Positions 8,200-17,730 are shown, numbered from the stretch's first letter. The stretch is 36,207 bases of DNA from Phenylobacterium sp. (GCF_030651755.1 NZ_JAUSBZ010000082.1:1-36207), one strand, 5' to 3'. The notes: a model not told the origin generated them from the letters alone. Program-made: numbers and translations.

Positions 8200-9891
8200 T
8201 CAATTTATGCCCTGATTGGAGCTCTGAGAGCCGGCGACGCATAGATATCGCGTCCGGTGGTGGTCGATTATGTTGTCAACCCAACCGGTGATCCTGGGGT
8301 TCACAAGCGCCTTTGTGTTCAGGAAATAGACAGGAACAATGGGCGCATCTTCCAGCATGATACGCTCGGCCTCGGCCAGATAGCCCGCCCGGGTTTCGGC
8401 GTCGGGCTCGTTGTCGGCCTTGCGCAGCAGCTCGTCATAGACCGGGTTGCTGTAGTCCCCGTAATTCTGCGATCCGGCGGAGGACTGGTTGAGATAGAGG
8501 AAGCTCATGGCGTCGTTGTAGTCGGCGACCCAGCCGGCGTCGGCGACCTGGAAGTCGCGCACCCGATAGGCGGCATAGGCGATCTGCACCTCGTTCTGGG
8601 CCAGGGCGAGGTCAATCCCCACCTCTTTCAGATCAGCCTGGATCGCCGGCATGAACAGGGTCGGATCCGACGAGTTCCGGTGCTTGATCTCCAGTTTCAG
8701 GGGATTGCGAGGGCCGTAACCCGCTTCGGATAGAAGCCGGCGGGCCTCAGCCTGGCGGCGTTCCAGCGGCCAGCTCGCCCACTCCGGCTCCGGCGGCGAG
8801 GTGTAGTTGGCGACCCCGGGCGGCACGAAGTTGTAGGCAGGCGTCTGGCCCCCGCGCAGCAGCTTGTTGGTGATGAACTCCCGATCGATGGCCATGCTGA
8901 CGGCCCGGCGCACCCGGATGTCTTTCAGCGGCTCCACATTGGAATTGAAGGCCATATAGGCCACCCCCAGATAGGTGCTGGTGCGCACATAGTCGGGGAT
9001 TTCCTGACGCAGGAAGGCGATCCGGTTGGACTGGACTTCATAGCTGATATCCAGCTCGCCCCGCCGCACCCGGCGTTCCGAACTCGCCGCATCCGTGGTC
9101 GGGTAGTAATAGACCTGATCGACGCAGACCTTGTCGGCCTCATAATAGAGCGGGTTCTTGGTCATCCGGACATAGTCGCCCAGCCGCCAGGTCTCGATCC
9201 GATAGGGGCCGTTGGTGACGATGTTCTGAGGCTGCACCCAGGCATCCCCCAGCCGTTCGACAACATGCTTGGGCACCGGCGACATGGTCTGGTGCTTGGC
9301 CACCTCGGTCAGATAGGGGGCCGGATGAACCAGGCGAATTTCCAGGGTCCGCGAATCGATCGCCCGGACGCCCAGGGTCTCAGGCCCGGTCTTTCCCTCG
9401 TTCAGCGGCTGGGCGCCTTCGATGAAATAGAGCAGCGAAGAGTATTCCGAGGCGGTCTGCGGCAGCAGGATACGCTGCAGGGAAAAGACGAAATCGTCAG
9501 CGGTCACGGGCACGCCGTCCGACCATACCGCGTCCCGAAGATAGAAGGTCCAGACGAGGCCATCTTCGCTGACCTCCCACCGCTCGGCCATGCCGGGGAC
9601 GGCCTCGCCGCTGGCGTCATCCTGGGTCAGGCCCGTGAAGGCGTCAGCCAGGATGCGACTTTCCCAGGTCCCTGTGGCCTTGTGGGGGTCGAGGGTGGCG
9701 GGCTCCGACCCGTTGCCGATCAGCAGGCAGACCTGTCCTTCGGGACAGCTCGGCCGCACCGGCGCCTGAGGGGCGCAACCGACGACCGCGGCCAGGACGG
9801 TGGGAATCAGGACCGCCCGGAGGGCGCGGGGCGAAGAGAAGAGATTGCGCCGACCGCGGCGGACCTCTTCAATGAGGCTTGGAAAGATCAT
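8200..9891 (-). CDS. peptide ABC transporter substrate-binding lipoprotein (DppA/OppA family)
   Basis: A 563-residue periplasmic solute-binding protein of the SBP_bac_5 family. A long N-terminus leads to a hydrophobic stretch and lipobox VVGC with Cys39. Family hallmarks are EPATLDPHKATGTWESRIL, the MAERWEVSEDGLVWTFYLRDAVWSDGVPVTADDF region and IRVRRAVSMAIDREFI. It should capture oligopeptides and hand them to the DppBC permeases encoded upstream on the same strand. ATG 9891 is the only start in this frame. Its CATG is shared with a possible start of the divergent plus-strand gene, and no clear Shine-Dalgarno precedes it. Expression may therefore come from read-through from dppBC or from a promoter inside the neighbouring gene. 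Confidence 0.88.
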   Translation of the reverse strand: MIFPSLIEEVRRGRRNLFSSPRALRAVLIPTVLAAVVGCAPQAPVRPSCPEGQVCLLIGNGSEPATLDPHKATGTWESRILADAFTGLTQDDASGEAVPGMAERWEVSEDGLVWTFYLRDAVWSDGVPVTADDFVFSLQRILLPQTASEYSSLLYFIEGAQPLNEGKTGPETLGVRAIDSRTLEIRLVHPAPYLTEVAKHQTMSPVPKHVVERLGDAWVQPQNIVTNGPYRIETWRLGDYVRMTKNPLYYEADKVCVDQVYYYPTTDAASSERRVRRGELDISYEVQSNRIAFLRQEIPDYVRTSTYLGVAYMAFNSNVEPLKDIRVRRAVSMAIDREFITNKLLRGGQTPAYNFVPPGVANYTSPPEPEWASWPLERRQAEARRLLSEAGYGPRNPLKLEIKHRNSSDPTLFMPAIQADLKEVGIDLALAQNEVQIAYAAYRVRDFQVADAGWVADYNDAMSFLYLNQSSAGSQNYGDYSNPVYDELLRKADNEPDAETRAGYLAEAERIMLEDAPIVPVYFLNTKALVNPRITGWVDNIIDHHRTRYLCVAGSQSSNQGIN

Positions 9892-9901
9892 GAGGCAACC
9901 G

Positions 9902-10444
9902 ATGACAGGTTTTTGGCCCGGGGCAAGACTCAGCCTGGCTCTGGCGGGGGCGTGCGCGCTCCTTCCGCCCGTGGCCCAGGCGCAGACACCCGGCGCGCCC
10001 GGGCGGGCGGCGATTCTCCAGTCGCTGCTCGACTGCAGAGGCCTGAGCGACGATGCGGCGCGGCTGGCCTGCTATGACCAGGCCACAGTCGCCATGGATC
10101 AGGCCGAAGCCAAGGGCGACATCGTCGTGGTCGATCGCGAGCAGGCCCGTAGCGTCCGCCGCCAGACCTTCGGCTTCTCGATGCCCTCGATGGCGCTGTT
10201 CGAACGCGGGGTGGCGCCAGAGGAGATGGACAACATCACCGGCGTCGCCAAGCGCGCCTACCAGGCCGACGGCAAGTGGGTTGTCGAACTGGAGGACGGG
10301 GCGGTCTGGCAGCAGACCGACACCGAGGTGGTCGGCCGCCGCCCCCGGGCCGGGACCAAGGTCGATATCCGCAAGGCCTCCCTGGGCAGCTACTTCATGA
10401 ACCTGGACGGCCAACGCGCCGTGCGGGCCAAACGGATTCAGTAG
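9902..10444 (+). CDS. secreted hypothetical protein, antisense within the dpp cluster
   Basis: About 180 residues with a signal peptide ending PVAQAQ, so probably periplasmic. The start at 9902 has GAGG 6 bases upstream; an in-frame ATG at 9890 with GGAAAG before it is an alternative. After the signal peptide comes LLDCRGLSDDAARLACYDQA, a short two-Cys segment found at the N-terminus of many proteobacterial envelope proteins. A beta-rich part follows (WVVELEDGAVWQQTDTEVV, VDIRKASLGSYFMNLDG) that looks like a small SH3/OB-type barrel. I do not recognise a named family. The gene lies on the plus strand between dppC and the substrate-binding protein gene, both on the minus strand. It is tail to tail with dppC with only 17 bases between. 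Confidence 0.75.
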   Translation: MTGFWPGARLSLALAGACALLPPVAQAQTPGAPGRAAILQSLLDCRGLSDDAARLACYDQATVAMDQAEAKGDIVVVDREQARSVRRQTFGFSMPSMALFERGVAPEEMDNITGVAKRAYQADGKWVVELEDGAVWQQTDTEVVGRRPRAGTKVDIRKASLGSYFMNLDGQRAVRAKRIQ

Positions 10445-10461
10445 AACGCAGCTGAGCGGCG

Positions 10462-11370
10462 CTATCGGTCCTTGGGATCGATGGCGTCGCGCAGGCCGTC
10501 GCCGATGAAGTTGAAGCTCATCAGGGTGACCACCATGGTCACCGACGGGAAGACCAGCAGCCACCAGGCCAGTTCCATGTCCTGCGCCCCATTGGCGATC
10601 AGGGTGCCCAGCGAGGCCATGGGCGGCTGCACCCCCAGACCCAGGAACGACAGGAAGCTCTCAGCCAGAATCACGGCGGGGATGGTCAGGGTCACATAGA
10701 CGACGACCGGACCCAGGAGGTTGGGGATGATGTGCTTGGCGATGATGCCGGCGTCGCCCAGGCCCGCGGCCCGGGCGGCCTCGACGAATTCCTTGTGCTT
10801 CAGCGACAGGGTCTGGCCGCGCACGATCCGCGACATGGTCAACCACTCCACCGCCCCGATGGCCACGAAGATCAGGATGATGTTCGACCCGAAGGTGACC
10901 ATCAGCAGGATGACGAAGAAGATGAAGGGCAGCGAATAGAGCACGTCGACGACGCGCATCATGACCTCGTCGATCCGCCCACCCAGATAGCCGGCGATCG
11001 CCCCCCAGGCGACGCCGATGATCAGCGACACGGTCGTGGCCACCAGGCCGATGGCCAGCGAGACGCGCAAGCCCGTCAGCAGCCGGGCCAGCAGGTCGCG
11101 GCCCAGGGAATCGGCCCCCAGCAGATGGCCATTGGTAAGCGGCGGCGCCCAGACATGGTCCTTGTTGATCTGGTCATAGTCATAGGGCGTGAAATAGGGG
11201 CCGATGATCGCCGCCAGAACCAGCAGACCCAGCACGATCATCCCGCCCACGGCCGCCTTGTTGCGCAGCAGGCGACGGCGGGCGTCATCCCACAGGCTGC
11301 GCCCCCGGGCGGCCTTCTCCATGGTCTCCGCGCCGATACGCGAGCCCGGCGTCAGGATGGTTCCGGTCAT
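10462..11370 (-). CDS. dppC: peptide ABC transporter permease (DppC/OppC type)
   Basis: A 302-residue inner-membrane permease with six predicted transmembrane segments, forming the translocation pore with DppB. The OppC-type N-terminal domain is present (WDDARRRLLRNKAAVGGMIVLGLL, LLGADSLGRDLLARLLTGLRVSL). The cytoplasmic EAA loop that contacts the ATPase is EAARAAGLGDAGIIAKHIIPN. The C-terminus FNFIGDGLRDAIDPKDR is family-typical. Its ATG overlaps the dppB stop codon by 4 bases (ATGA at 11370-11367), so the two are translationally coupled. Substrate specificity (di- or oligopeptide, or nickel) cannot be told from a permease, so the dpp symbol is by type only. Confidence 0.9.
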   Translation of the reverse strand: MTGTILTPGSRIGAETMEKAARGRSLWDDARRRLLRNKAAVGGMIVLGLLVLAAIIGPYFTPYDYDQINKDHVWAPPLTNGHLLGADSLGRDLLARLLTGLRVSLAIGLVATTVSLIIGVAWGAIAGYLGGRIDEVMMRVVDVLYSLPFIFFVILLMVTFGSNIILIFVAIGAVEWLTMSRIVRGQTLSLKHKEFVEAARAAGLGDAGIIAKHIIPNLLGPVVVYVTLTIPAVILAESFLSFLGLGVQPPMASLGTLIANGAQDMELAWWLLVFPSVTMVVTLMSFNFIGDGLRDAIDPKDR

Positions 11371-12290
11371 GACAGTCGCACCCGCGGATCGAGAACCGCG
11401 TGCAGCAGGTCGGCGATCAGATTGAGGATCAGGATCAGGGCGGCGTAGAAGATCACCATGCCCATGACCACGGTGTAGTCGCGCTGGAGCGCGCTGATGA
11501 CGAAGAATTTTCCGAGGCCCGGCAGGTTGAAGATCTTCTCCACCACCAGGGAGCCGGTGATCAGGCCTGCGGCCGCCGGTCCCAGATAGCTGACCAGGGG
11601 CAGGATGGCCGCCCGCAGGGCGTGGCGCCGCACGATCCGGTTCTCCGGCAGGCCCTTGGCCCGGGCGGTCCGGATGTAGTTGGAGCGCAGCACCTCGACC
11701 ATGCCCGCCCGGGTCAGGCGCGAGATGATCGCCACCTGCGGCAGGGTCAGCACGACAATGGGCAGAATCAGATTGGGCAAGGCCCCCCCGTTCCAGCCGG
11801 CGCTGGGCAGCCAGCCGAGCTTGGAGGCGATCACCAGCACCAGGACAGGGGCTGTGACGAAGGTGGGTATGCAGACCCCGAGGATGGCGATGGTCATCAC
11901 CACATAGTCGGTCGTCTGGTTCTGCCGGAGGGCGGCCAGCACCCCCAGACTGACGCCGATGATGGTGGCCAGGATGATGGAGGACAGGCCGAGCGTCAGG
12001 CTGACGCGATAATTCTCCTGCAGAATCTGCAGGACGGTCTTGTCCTTGTATTTCAGCGACGGACCCAGGTCTCCCTGGACCACCCCGGCCAGGTAGGCGC
12101 CGTACTGCTCATGCAGGGGCCGGTCCATGCCGTACTTGGCCATGACATTGGCCTCGATCTCCGGCGACAGCTTGCGGTCCCCGTCGAACGGGCTGCCAGG
12201 GGCGGCGCGCATCATGAAGAAGGCGACCGTGATCACGAGGAACAGGGTCGGAATGGCGATGAGAAGGCGTCGGCCTATAAAACGCAGCAT
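11367..12290 (-). CDS. dppB: peptide ABC transporter permease (DppB/OppB type)
   Basis: A 307-residue inner-membrane permease with the standard OppB opening (MLRFIGRRLLIAIPTLFLVITVAFFMMRAAPGSPF cut across a first membrane helix at residues 8-28). A periplasmic segment YGMDRPLHEQYGAYLAGVVQGDLG follows, then the EAA-type loop containing YIRTARAKGLPENRIVRRHALRAA, and the ending LLHAVLDPRVRLS. It pairs with DppC, whose gene overlaps its end by 4 bases. It is the first gene of the minus-strand cluster; upstream lies the divergent gene at 12409. No dppD/dppF ATPase gene is in the window, so the transporter must take its ATPases from elsewhere in the genome. Confidence 0.9.
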   Translation of the reverse strand: MLRFIGRRLLIAIPTLFLVITVAFFMMRAAPGSPFDGDRKLSPEIEANVMAKYGMDRPLHEQYGAYLAGVVQGDLGPSLKYKDKTVLQILQENYRVSLTLGLSSIILATIIGVSLGVLAALRQNQTTDYVVMTIAILGVCIPTFVTAPVLVLVIASKLGWLPSAGWNGGALPNLILPIVVLTLPQVAIISRLTRAGMVEVLRSNYIRTARAKGLPENRIVRRHALRAAILPLVSYLGPAAAGLITGSLVVEKIFNLPGLGKFFVISALQRDYTVVMGMVIFYAALILILNLIADLLHAVLDPRVRLS

Positions 12291-12408
12291 GAGGGGTGGC
12301 TTGGGTCTTCCGCTGAAGGCCTGCGGCGGAGGCCGGGCGTTGCGAAACTTTCATCGCGCCCCGATGATGTCAAACAATGCCGTAACCCTCGTCACTTTCA
12401 AGGCCGCC

Positions 12409-12816
12409 ATGACCCCGTTCCGACGCGTCACCGAGCAGTTCTCCGTCAGCCCGCAAATCGCCGTCAGCGATGTGGCCGCCGCCGCCGCCGCGGGCTTTGT
12501 GCTGATCATCAACAATCGGCCAGACGGCGAAGATCCGGCCCAGCCCGATGGGGCGGAGATCGAGGCGGCGGCGCGGGCGGCGGGGCTCGACTATCTGGCC
12601 ATTCCGGTGCGGGGCGGCCCGGATGCGGCTCAGGTGGCCGCCCAGGGCGAGGCGGTGGCGCAGGCCAAGGGGCCGGTGCTCGCCTATTGCCGGTCGGGCA
12701 CCCGCTCTATCGTCACCTGGGCGCTGAGCCAGGCCGACGCCGGACGCCTTGACCGCTCAAGCCTCATCGCGCTCGGCGCCGAAGCCGGCTACGATCTTTC
12801 GGGGGTTTTGGGCTGA
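12409..12816 (+). CDS. TIGR01244-family sulfurtransferase / phosphatase-like protein
   Basis: A 135-residue cytoplasmic protein of the Blh phosphatase-like (DUF442/TIGR01244) family. Start 12409 is chosen because the protein then opens MTPFRRVTEQFSVSPQI, as family members do; the frame is open further upstream, with another ATG at 12364. Family hallmarks are GFVLIINNRPDGEDPAQP (residues about 29-46) and the active-site loop YCRSGTRS with Cys94, of rhodanese / dual-specificity-phosphatase type. Relatives are often fused to a persulfide-dioxygenase-like metallo-beta-lactamase domain and linked to sulfide handling. Here an MBL hydrolase gene does follow 260 bases downstream, but it is of the LACTB2 type rather than the sulfide type, so the link is weak. 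Confidence 0.8.
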   Translation: MTPFRRVTEQFSVSPQIAVSDVAAAAAAGFVLIINNRPDGEDPAQPDGAEIEAAARAAGLDYLAIPVRGGPDAAQVAAQGEAVAQAKGPVLAYCRSGTRSIVTWALSQADAGRLDRSSLIALGAEAGYDLSGVLG

Positions 12817-12836
12817 AGACCCTCAGGCGCGGTCGT

Positions 12837-12995
12837 TCAAAAAGCCTCAGCCAGGCTCACACGGGCGGCCATGGCCGAAGGCTCGGCCTCGCAACTCGCC
12901 AGGGCCAGGCTCAACTGGAGCGCCATGAGACAGAGCACGGCGAAGGCGGCCCGCTGGAGCCGTTTTGAGACAAAAATAGCCGCATCTGCGATCAT
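12837..12995 (-). CDS. small putative lipoprotein, 52 residues
   Basis: An ATG at 12995 opens a 52-codon frame ending in TGA 12839-12837. The peptide has a positively charged start (SKRLQR, residues 10-15) and a hydrophobic stretch at residues 16-33. A textbook lipobox follows, LASC with Cys35, then a short 18-residue mature part that starts CEAEPSAM. A weak GGGA lies 8-11 bases before the start. The frame sits in an otherwise empty gap between two plus-strand genes. The signal-peptide-plus-lipobox order is unlikely in a random frame, yet a single short ORF is weak evidence. Function unknown; it is of the size of entericidin-like lipopeptides, without clear similarity. Confidence 0.4.
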   Translation of the reverse strand: MIADAAIFVSKRLQRAAFAVLCLMALQLSLALASCEAEPSAMAARVSLAEAF

Positions 12996-13076
12996 AGTTC
13001 ACATCCCTGCCCGTGCACCGCCCCTGATCCGCAACTTTGGCGCCGTCAGGACAGCCAGCCCCCGGAGCCCCCGCCG

Positions 13077-13976
13077 ATGATTCCCTATGTCCGCGATATC
13101 CAGTTCGAGTACGGGATCTGCGATCAGGTCTCACCCCTGATCCGGCGGGTGGTGGCCCGCAATCCGGGCCCCTTCACCTTCATGGGAACCGGCACCTACA
13201 TCGTCGGCCGCGGCGAGGTGGCCGTCATTGATCCGGGGCCGGACCTGCCCGAACACCTGGAGGCGATTCTCGCGGCCCTGGAGCCCGGGGAACACGTCAC
13301 CCACATCCTGGTCACCCATCACCATAGCGACCACTCTCCCTTGGCCCGGCCGCTGAAGGCCAAGACTGGCGCCGCCATCTATGGCTGCGCCGTCGGGGCG
13401 GCGGCCGAGGAATCGACCATCCGCACCGAGGCCGGCGCGGACTTCGACTTCGCCCCGGATATCAGCCTGTGCGGCGGCGGCCAGGTGCTGGAGGGCCCCG
13501 GCTGGACGCTGGAGGCGGTGGCGACGCCTGGCCACACCTCAAACCACATCTGCTTTGCGCTCAAGGAAGAGAACGCCCTGTTCTCCGGCGACCACATCAT
13601 GGGCTGGTCGACCACGGTGATCACCCCGCCCGATGGGGACATGACCGACTACATGGAGAGCCTGGAGCGGGTGAAGGCCCGCGACTTCGACATCCTGTGG
13701 CCGACACATGGGCCGCCCATTCGCGAGGTTAAGCCCTTCATCGAAGCCTACGCCGCCCACCGCCGCGCCCGGGAGGCCCAGGTGCTGGCCGCCGTCGGCG
13801 AGGGTTATGAGCGGATCGTCGACATGGTGCCTGTGCTCTATGCCGAGGTCGATTCCCGCCTGCATCCGGCTGCGGCCCGGTCTGTCCTGGGCCACATGAT
13901 CGACCTGGTCCGCCGGGGCAAGGTGGCCACCGACGGACCGCCGTCGATCGACAGTCGTTATCGCCTGGCGGGCTAG
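13077..13976 (+). CDS. metallo-beta-lactamase-fold hydrolase (LACTB2-like)
   Basis: A 299-residue cytoplasmic metallo-hydrolase. The zinc motif is THHHSDH (His81, His83, Asp85, His86), with further metal ligands in ATPGHTSNH and FSGDHIMGW. The opening with NPGPFTFMGTGTYIVG and the helical C-terminal domain (VLAAVGEGYERIVDMVPVLYAEVDSRLHPAAARSVLGHMIDLVRRGKV, split in a winged-helix pattern) match the LACTB2/SNM1-distant group. That group includes a human endoribonuclease, but bacterial members are mostly uncharacterised. A GGAG precedes the ATG by 10 bases. The gene ends 3 bases from the end of the convergent acyl-CoA synthetase gene, leaving no room for separate terminators. Confidence 0.85.
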   Translation: MIPYVRDIQFEYGICDQVSPLIRRVVARNPGPFTFMGTGTYIVGRGEVAVIDPGPDLPEHLEAILAALEPGEHVTHILVTHHHSDHSPLARPLKAKTGAAIYGCAVGAAAEESTIRTEAGADFDFAPDISLCGGGQVLEGPGWTLEAVATPGHTSNHICFALKEENALFSGDHIMGWSTTVITPPDGDMTDYMESLERVKARDFDILWPTHGPPIREVKPFIEAYAAHRRAREAQVLAAVGEGYERIVDMVPVLYAEVDSRLHPAAARSVLGHMIDLVRRGKVATDGPPSIDSRYRLAG

Positions 13977-13979
13977 GGT

Positions 13980-16295
<2,316 letters not shown>

Positions 16296-16410
16296 CAATT
16301 CGCTCCCTAGGTTATCGGTGTTCTTGCGGGCTAAGCTAGTTTTGCGACGCCCGTTAGGCAACGAGAGTCGCTCCGTGCGGGCGCAAAGGGACGATCCTTG
16401 CGCGAATGGG

Positions 16411-16438
16411 GTGACAGGGCCCTGGCCCTGGGTTAAAT
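16411..16438 (+). promoter_or_regulatory. candidate promoter for the aroG leader transcript
   Basis: GTGACA at 16411-16416 (5 of 6 to TTGACA) lies 16 bases from TTAAAT at 16433-16438 (4 of 6 to TATAAT). A start 6-8 bases after the -10 would fall near 16445, only about 4 bases before the leader ATG at 16449. The leader peptide might therefore be translated from an almost leaderless message, and indeed no good Shine-Dalgarno is visible before it. Confidence 0.5.
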
Positions 16439-16448
16439 AAGCCCCATC

Positions 16449-16532
16449 ATGTCTCCGAACGCCGCCACCTATCTCTTTTGGTATTTTGGCTATCCGACGC
16501 CCCTGGCGACGGACGGAGTTCTGCTGACGTGA
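16449..16532 (+). CDS. aromatic-rich leader peptide of aroG attenuator, 27 residues
   Basis: A 27-codon ORF from ATG 16449 to TGA 16530-16532, too short for routine gene finders. Residues 8-15 are YLFWYFGY: three Tyr, two Phe and one Trp among eight codons (16470-16493). Such a run is extremely unlikely by chance in GC-rich DNA, and the local drop in GC (TTTTGGTATTTTGG) stands out from the flanks. It is positioned just before RNA segments that can form an antiterminator or a terminator upstream of the DAHP synthase gene. By analogy with trpL and pheL, its job is to make the ribosome stall when charged aromatic tRNAs run short. The order of residues suggests pooled sensing of all three aromatic amino acids. 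No homologue could be searched here. Confidence 0.82.
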   Translation: MSPNAATYLFWYFGYPTPLATDGVLLT

Positions 16533-16583
16533 CCCAGACGTAAGACGAACCCCACCGCCGCCGCCGATCCGGCGGCTTTTTTT
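16454..16583 (+). promoter_or_regulatory. ribosome-mediated transcription attenuator (segments 1-4)
   Basis: Four segments can pair in mutually exclusive ways. Segment 1 (16454-16463, TCCG-AA-CGCC) pairs with segment 2 (16505-16513, GGCG-A-CGGA). Segment 2 (16505-16516) pairs with segment 3 (16555-16565) through GGCG/CGCC, CGG/CCG and CGG/CCG with one mismatch and one bulge. Segment 3 (16560-16566) pairs with segment 4 (16570-16576) in the terminator. The aromatic codons lie between segments 1 and 2 and the leader stop lies after 2. A stalled ribosome would mask segment 1 and free 2 to pair with 3 (read-through); a finishing ribosome would mask 2 and let 3:4 terminate. Pairings were found by eye, without folding energies. 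Confidence 0.75.
16560..16583 (+). terminator. attenuator terminator upstream of aroG
   Basis: GCCGCCG (16560-16566) and CGGCGGC (16570-16576) form a 7-bp all-GC stem with a 3-base ATC loop, followed directly by seven T (16577-16583). It has the form of an intrinsic terminator, yet it lies 48 bases before a biosynthetic gene rather than after one, which fits conditional termination. Confidence 0.85.
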
Positions 16584-16631
16584 ATGGCCCGTCGGACCGC
16601 TCCGCCAAAGCGCCCCTCCGAGAAAGCCTCC

Positions 16632-17723
16632 ATGACCGCCACCGAATCCATCACCACCGACGACCTGCGCATCAGCTCGATTAGGCCGCTGACGCCACCG
16701 GCCGAGATCATGGCCGCCCAGCCGCGCACCGCCCGGGCGACCGCCACGGTCACCGGCGCGCGCAAGGCCGCCCAGGACATCATCCATGGCCGGGACGACC
16801 GCCTGCTGGTGGTCATCGGCCCCTGTTCGATCCACGACCCGGACGCAGCCATGGAATACGCCCACCGGCTGGCGACGGAGCGGGCGCGGTTCGCCGGCGA
16901 GCTGGAAATCCAGATGCGGGTCTATTTCGAAAAGCCCCGCACCACGGTGGGTTGGAAGGGGCTGATCAATGATCCGGGCCTCGACGGCGGCTTCCAGATC
17001 GACCAGGGCCTGCGCATCGCCCGGGGCCTGCTGGCCGACATCAACGACATGGGCCTGCCGGCGGCCTGCGAGTTCCTGGACGTCACCACCCCGCAGTACA
17101 TCGCCGACCTGGTGGCCTGGGGCGCCATCGGGGCGCGGACCACCGAGAGCCAGATCCACCGGGAGCTGGCCTCGGGCCTCTCCTGTCCCGTGGGTTTCAA
17201 GAACGGCACCGACGGAAATGTGCAGATCGCCGTGGACGCCGTGCGCGCCGCCAGCCAGCCGCACCACTTCCTGGCCGTGACCAAGGAGGGCCGCTCGGCC
17301 ATCGCCGCCACCACCGGCAATGGCGATTGCCATGTGGTCCTGCGCGGCGGATCGGCCCCCAATCATGACGCCGAAAGCGTCGCGGCCGCCTGCGCCCTGA
17401 TCGAGAAGGCGGGCCTCGCCTCGCGCCTGATGGTCGACGCCAGCCACGCCAACAGCAACAAGAAGCCGGAGAACCAGCCCGCGGTCATCGCCGAACTCGC
17501 CGCCCGCCTTGGGGCCGGCGACCAGAAGGTCATGGGGGTGATGGTGGAAAGCCACCTGGTGGCCGGCCGTCAGGACCTGATCCCTGGCCAGCCCCTGACC
17601 TATGGCCAGTCGATCACCGATGGCTGCATCGGCTGGGAGGATTCCGTGGCGGTGCTAGAGACCCTGGCTGGCGCGGTCGCGGCGCGTCGCAAGGCCCTTG
17701 CCCGTGAACCGGCGCAAGCCTGA
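16632..17723 (+). CDS. aroG: 3-deoxy-7-phosphoheptulonate (DAHP) synthase, class I
   Basis: A 363-residue enzyme that condenses phosphoenolpyruvate with erythrose 4-phosphate, the committed first step of the shikimate pathway. It is colinear with E. coli AroG: DDLRISSIRPLTPP near the N-terminus, LLVVIGPCSIHDP (metal-ligand Cys65), RVYFEKPRTTVGWKGLINDP, WGAIGARTTESQ, GFKNGTDG, DASHANSNKK and SITDGCIGWED. ATG 16632 is chosen over the in-frame ATG 16584, because it is preceded by GAGAAAG and gives an N-terminus of family length. The upstream ATG also directly abuts the terminator T-run. Expression is probably controlled by the upstream attenuator with its aromatic leader peptide. The gene is tail to tail (7 bases) with the next minus-strand gene. 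Confidence 0.96.
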   Translation: MTATESITTDDLRISSIRPLTPPAEIMAAQPRTARATATVTGARKAAQDIIHGRDDRLLVVIGPCSIHDPDAAMEYAHRLATERARFAGELEIQMRVYFEKPRTTVGWKGLINDPGLDGGFQIDQGLRIARGLLADINDMGLPAACEFLDVTTPQYIADLVAWGAIGARTTESQIHRELASGLSCPVGFKNGTDGNVQIAVDAVRAASQPHHFLAVTKEGRSAIAATTGNGDCHVVLRGGSAPNHDAESVAAACALIEKAGLASRLMVDASHANSNKKPENQPAVIAELAARLGAGDQKVMGVMVESHLVAGRQDLIPGQPLTYGQSITDGCIGWEDSVAVLETLAGAVAARRKALAREPAQA

Positions 17724-17730
17724 TGGAAAA

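Noticed and set aside
16584..16631. Earlier aroG start at ATG 16584
   Set aside because: It abuts the terminator T-run, has no Shine-Dalgarno, and adds 16 residues not found in AroG proteins.
16296..17555. N-terminal extension of the acyl-CoA synthetase frame by 420 codons
   Set aside because: The extension is only the reverse of aroG and its leader; the family N-terminus and a Shine-Dalgarno place the start at 16295.
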